Assembly: GCA_037043015.1 (NCBI GenBank)
Contig: CM073328.1
Span: forward strand, 13,055,495 to 13,119,494
Length of the DNA stretch: 64,000 nucleotides
Direction: 5' to 3'
Source of the DNA: Bryum argenteum
Lineage: Eukaryota > Streptophyta > Bryopsida > Bryales > Bryaceae
Shown here: positions 56,046 to 64,000 of the stretch, one piece after another
Layout of the letters: each line of letters opens with the position of its first letter
Numbering within the stretch: the stretch's first letter is position 1
The notes under the pieces: generated by a model
Told to the model about the DNA's origin: nothing
The model's database searches: none
The model's input: the letters and a program-made list of their open reading frames with translations, nothing else
Translations under genes and position numbers: made by a program

Positions 56046-56357
56046 GGGCCACTTTATACTTGGAGCCGGATTGAGGGCCAGCCCCAATTCTTCATATTTC
56101 AACCAATAGGATGGCTCGATTCTTTCAAATCGGGCCCAAGGGCTTTATACTAGGACCCCACTAGGGCCCAACCGAAACTTCACTTTATCCTATGTGGCAT
56201 CCCATGTGGCACTGTTTTGGCGCCAAAATGTTCGGGCCCAAGTGATGCAATTGGGACAAGGTTTACCAAGGCCCCAACTCCCCGACTTGGGCCCAAGCCC
56301 TAGCCGTCGAATCCGGCCCAGCCTCCAGCCAGCCCTGGCCTCAGTATAAAGTGGCCT
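56046..56357. mobile_element. Tourist-like MITE (PIF/Harbinger type)
   Basis: Left end GGGCCACTTTATACT (56046-56060) and right end AGTATAAAGTGGCCT (56343-56357) are inverted copies with one mismatch at the outermost base. Both are flanked by TAA (56043-56045 and 56358-56360), the 3-bp target duplication of PIF/Harbinger elements. The 312-bp interior is GC-rich (GGGCCCAAG words) and non-coding; open frames in it are not genes. Confidence 0.7.
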
Positions 56358-57506
56358 TAAGTGGAGAAGACATGCCTTGCATTTCTCTGGGCATTGTGGG
56401 GTGCTTCTCTGGCATCCCATGTTGAGCTGCGGACTCCGATCAAAATTTACCGTATTTACCAATGAGGGTGTCGAATTCGACCAACTTTGGTTGCCCACAT
56501 TGGCACATTCACAATCGTGTGTTTTTGTAAGTCTTGTTTCAAGGGGGGTGTTTGGCAACTCTCATAGAAACACATAGCATGCCCCCTCTGCTTGAATTTT
56601 GTTAGGCTTGTACATTGGTGAAAGTTTAGGAAAGGGACATGGTGATTTTCATGTCAAATTTCGATAAAAAGATGTAATAGGATATAATAGGATGTTATAA
56701 GCACTTATGGTAATTATTCATAGTTGGTTGCAAGTGATTTTATTTTGGATTTTGACTCAGGAGTCCCCTATATTATATGTTTATGTAAAATCGTCTTTGA
56801 TGGCCTTGTAATTCAATGAGAAACCTTTATCGCATAATGATTGCCCTCCATCAATGACAGAGGTTGAATGTAAGTTCTATCTAATTTCTTTGTTGTAATT
56901 ATAGCTTTTACTTAGATATCAATGATTACAAACACTGTAGATAAACTTTTGGATTTTGAAATGTAGTCTCTGTCGGTTGTGTCTCTTCTTGACTTTCACT
57001 TGTCTTTAATTTCAATCTTAGGAACAACTGCTAGATTCCCTTGCATGGTTACAACAATTTCATAGATCCTCACCTTGAATCGGTGTACAATCATTGAGAG
57101 CTTTTAGGATTTTAGAATTTTTAACGTATTGTTGTCGTGTTTCTACAAAGCGACCCTCATCAAAGAACTGTGCAACGAGACTTAGTTGGAGGATTGGATT
57201 AAGCGTTGTAAGAGATGCACGGTGGATCAATTGTTGGGGGCGGTGATCAATCATTGAGAGCAGTGGATAAAACTTAAAATTGTGAATTTTAAAGGAGTTC
57301 CTAAAAATTAGGTTTTGTATGTTCTGATTGTTGCGAGTGGTTTGGAGGTATCAATGGATCGTTGTGAGCACTTGTAAGGGGTGGATCAAAGTCATCAATT
57401 GGTACAATCGGTGAAATCCTCAAAATGGGAAAGAACTTCACATCAATTCATCTAGAAAGAACTTTTATGCGGAAGTTTGTTCATCTAGAAATAAATTGGT
57501 GTGACA
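56358..57506. other. spacer
   Basis: AT-rich with the phrase GATCAATCATTGAGAGC repeated in part (about 57,086 and 57,246). No gene found. Confidence 0.4.
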
Positions 57507-57680
57507 TTCGGTGTGTGAAACTTCAATGCGAGAAATTTTGGTGTTTGAAACTTCCTTTGGTGTGTGAAACTTCAATGCGAGAAATTTTGGTGTGTGGAAA
57601 TTCCTTTGGTGTGTGAAACTTCAGTGTGAGAAACTTTGGTGTGTGAAACTTCAGTGTAAGAAACTTTGGTGTGAAGTAGT
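57507..57680 (+). repeat. GGTGTGTGAAACTTCA minisatellite
   Basis: GGTGTGTGAAACTTC(A)...GAGAAA(T/C)TTTGGTGTGTG recurs about five times with a period alternating near 30-50 bases. Open frames on both strands are repeat artefacts. Confidence 0.8.
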
Positions 57681-58765
57681 GAAGTTCCGATTTGTGTGAA
57701 GTGATAAACTTCGCTGTGAACTTCACCGGAATTCAGTAGCAATTTGTGGTGTTGTTAAATACGTTAACCCACTCCTCAAACAAACAAAATACGGAATCAA
57801 CAAAAAGAAAAAAGAAAATAAAAAAGCATGCAATTAGGTCGCATTTATTGGCCCCCTCCTATATAGTGGGAACAAAGATATGACTTTTACTACCCAGCAG
57901 AGGCACGTTTACTCACCACCCACCGTTTACTCCTACCTCTACCGAAGGAACTACATGAAGTCCCATGACTCCAAATTTAATTCACATTCATTTATGAGTT
58001 CATATGCATTGTACAAGATGATTTCAGTGATACCCATTGTTTATAGTAAATCACCACAAAGAGTTCTCCATGAGTTGAACTATAGAGTAGGCACATATAA
58101 AAAGACAAAAGACATTGAATGCAAAAGAGACCTCATGTGCGAAAGCACCCATACCTAAAACAACGAATTCCATCTGAAATTACATAAACATATAACCAAT
58201 AGACTTAATCATCTGCAGTGATGACATGTACATATATCCAATGGACTCAATAATATTTAGTAATGTTCCAGACAACCTGCCTACGGCACTTCTCAATGGA
58301 CTCAATCGCGTAACATATTAATCCATGCACGTTATATTCCAACACAGCCAACCCAGATTGCTCAGGGAGGCCCACTACAACGTCTTAAGCATTTTGTCAG
58401 CTAAATAGCCCAGATACTTTACATGCTACACAACATCCCTTGCTACTAACAGCTGGATGGCAACTTAAAAAAATGTAAGTAATGCATCCTAGGTTAAAGA
58501 GTGCACTTTGATTGAACCCCAAACCTTCAAAGCAAGAGGCATCAAAGTAGGATTCTCAGCTCTTAACAGATGTGTCTGTACTTGTCTGTACACTTCTCAA
58601 ACTTTTCCCTCAAAAGCACTGCACAAATACAAAGTTACTGTGTTAGATAACAACTTCTACTCCTGTTGATTTGGCAAAATGTACGTAACCCACGAGAATA
58701 AATCATAGGAAGCTTGAAGGGTTTCGACATACCTTGTTGATTGTTCTCCGCTTGTACTACGCAAC
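57681..58765. other. spacer and 3' flank of FtsH gene
   Basis: No coding region recognised. The last few hundred bases probably hold the FtsH 3' untranslated region. Confidence 0.4.

Positions 58766-64000
<5,235 letters not shown>

Noticed and set aside
57425-57726. Frames with repeated VCETSMREI- or TPKFLTLKFH-like units
   Set aside because: By-product of the minisatellite at 57,507-57,680.

Overview
The window is nuclear DNA of a land plant. It has intron-rich genes with GT-AG splice sites, a chloroplast-type FtsH protease, a plant-type Enhancer of Polycomb-like protein, a plant PP2A B55 subunit and a short interstitial TTTAGGG-type telomere tract. Compact genes, AT-rich repeat-filled spacers and hAT/Tourist-like elements fit a bryophyte or another non-seed plant, but I cannot fix the species.

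Layout. 1-2.0 kb: last two visible exons of an APC7-like gene (+). 3.1-4.0 kb: broken protein-kinase-like gene (-). 4.0-6.2 kb: tandem repeats and a strong hairpin. 6.7-11.4 kb: complete 14-exon PP2A B55 gene (+). 12.7-13.2 kb: small FCP/SCP-type phosphatase (-). 13.4-14.6 kb: two possible exons of an unknown gene (+). 14.6-26.2 kb: gene-poor AT-rich island bounded by inverted copies of a GGTAGGT-tailed repeat. 26.2-26.5 kb: foldback element. 26,846-43,747: a 16.9-kb hAT-type element with perfect 11-bp terminal inverted repeats and an 8-bp target duplication. 43.9-44.9 kb: tandem repeats. 45.4-46.4 kb: intronless disordered protein of unknown function (-). 46.4-51.4 kb: spacer with tandem duplications. 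51.4-55.4 kb: complete 12-exon EPL1-like gene (-). 55.6-58.8 kb: spacer with a Tourist-like MITE and a minisatellite. 58.8-64 kb: FtsH7/9-like metalloprotease (-), with its 5' end outside the window.

The most unusual object is the 16.9-kb element. It holds four gene-sized coding regions in two convergent pairs: a hAT transposase (+) facing a protein with a CKKYVKMYHI-type domain, an acidic/coiled middle and a RING-H2 finger (-); then a paralogue of that CKKYVKMYHI domain (+) facing a kinase-like protein (-). Each gene is headed by the same promoter layout: a very GC-rich CCGGTCGG-type array, then a TATA-like box, then a CTCACTTC-like motif about 25-40 bases further on. The centre between the two pairs is a tandem duplication. 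All four reading frames are broken by frameshifts or stops, so this copy looks non-autonomous, unless the indels are assembly errors in repeats. A second kinase-like pseudogene at 3.1-4.0 kb shares the unusual YIGVCDWG motif with the one in the element, so this looks like a recurring transposon-associated kinase family.

The ordinary host genes (cell-cycle ubiquitin ligase, phosphatase subunits, chromatin factor, plastid protease) show no functional link to one another. All exon and domain calls were made by hand translation of splice-compatible frames; no database search was possible.
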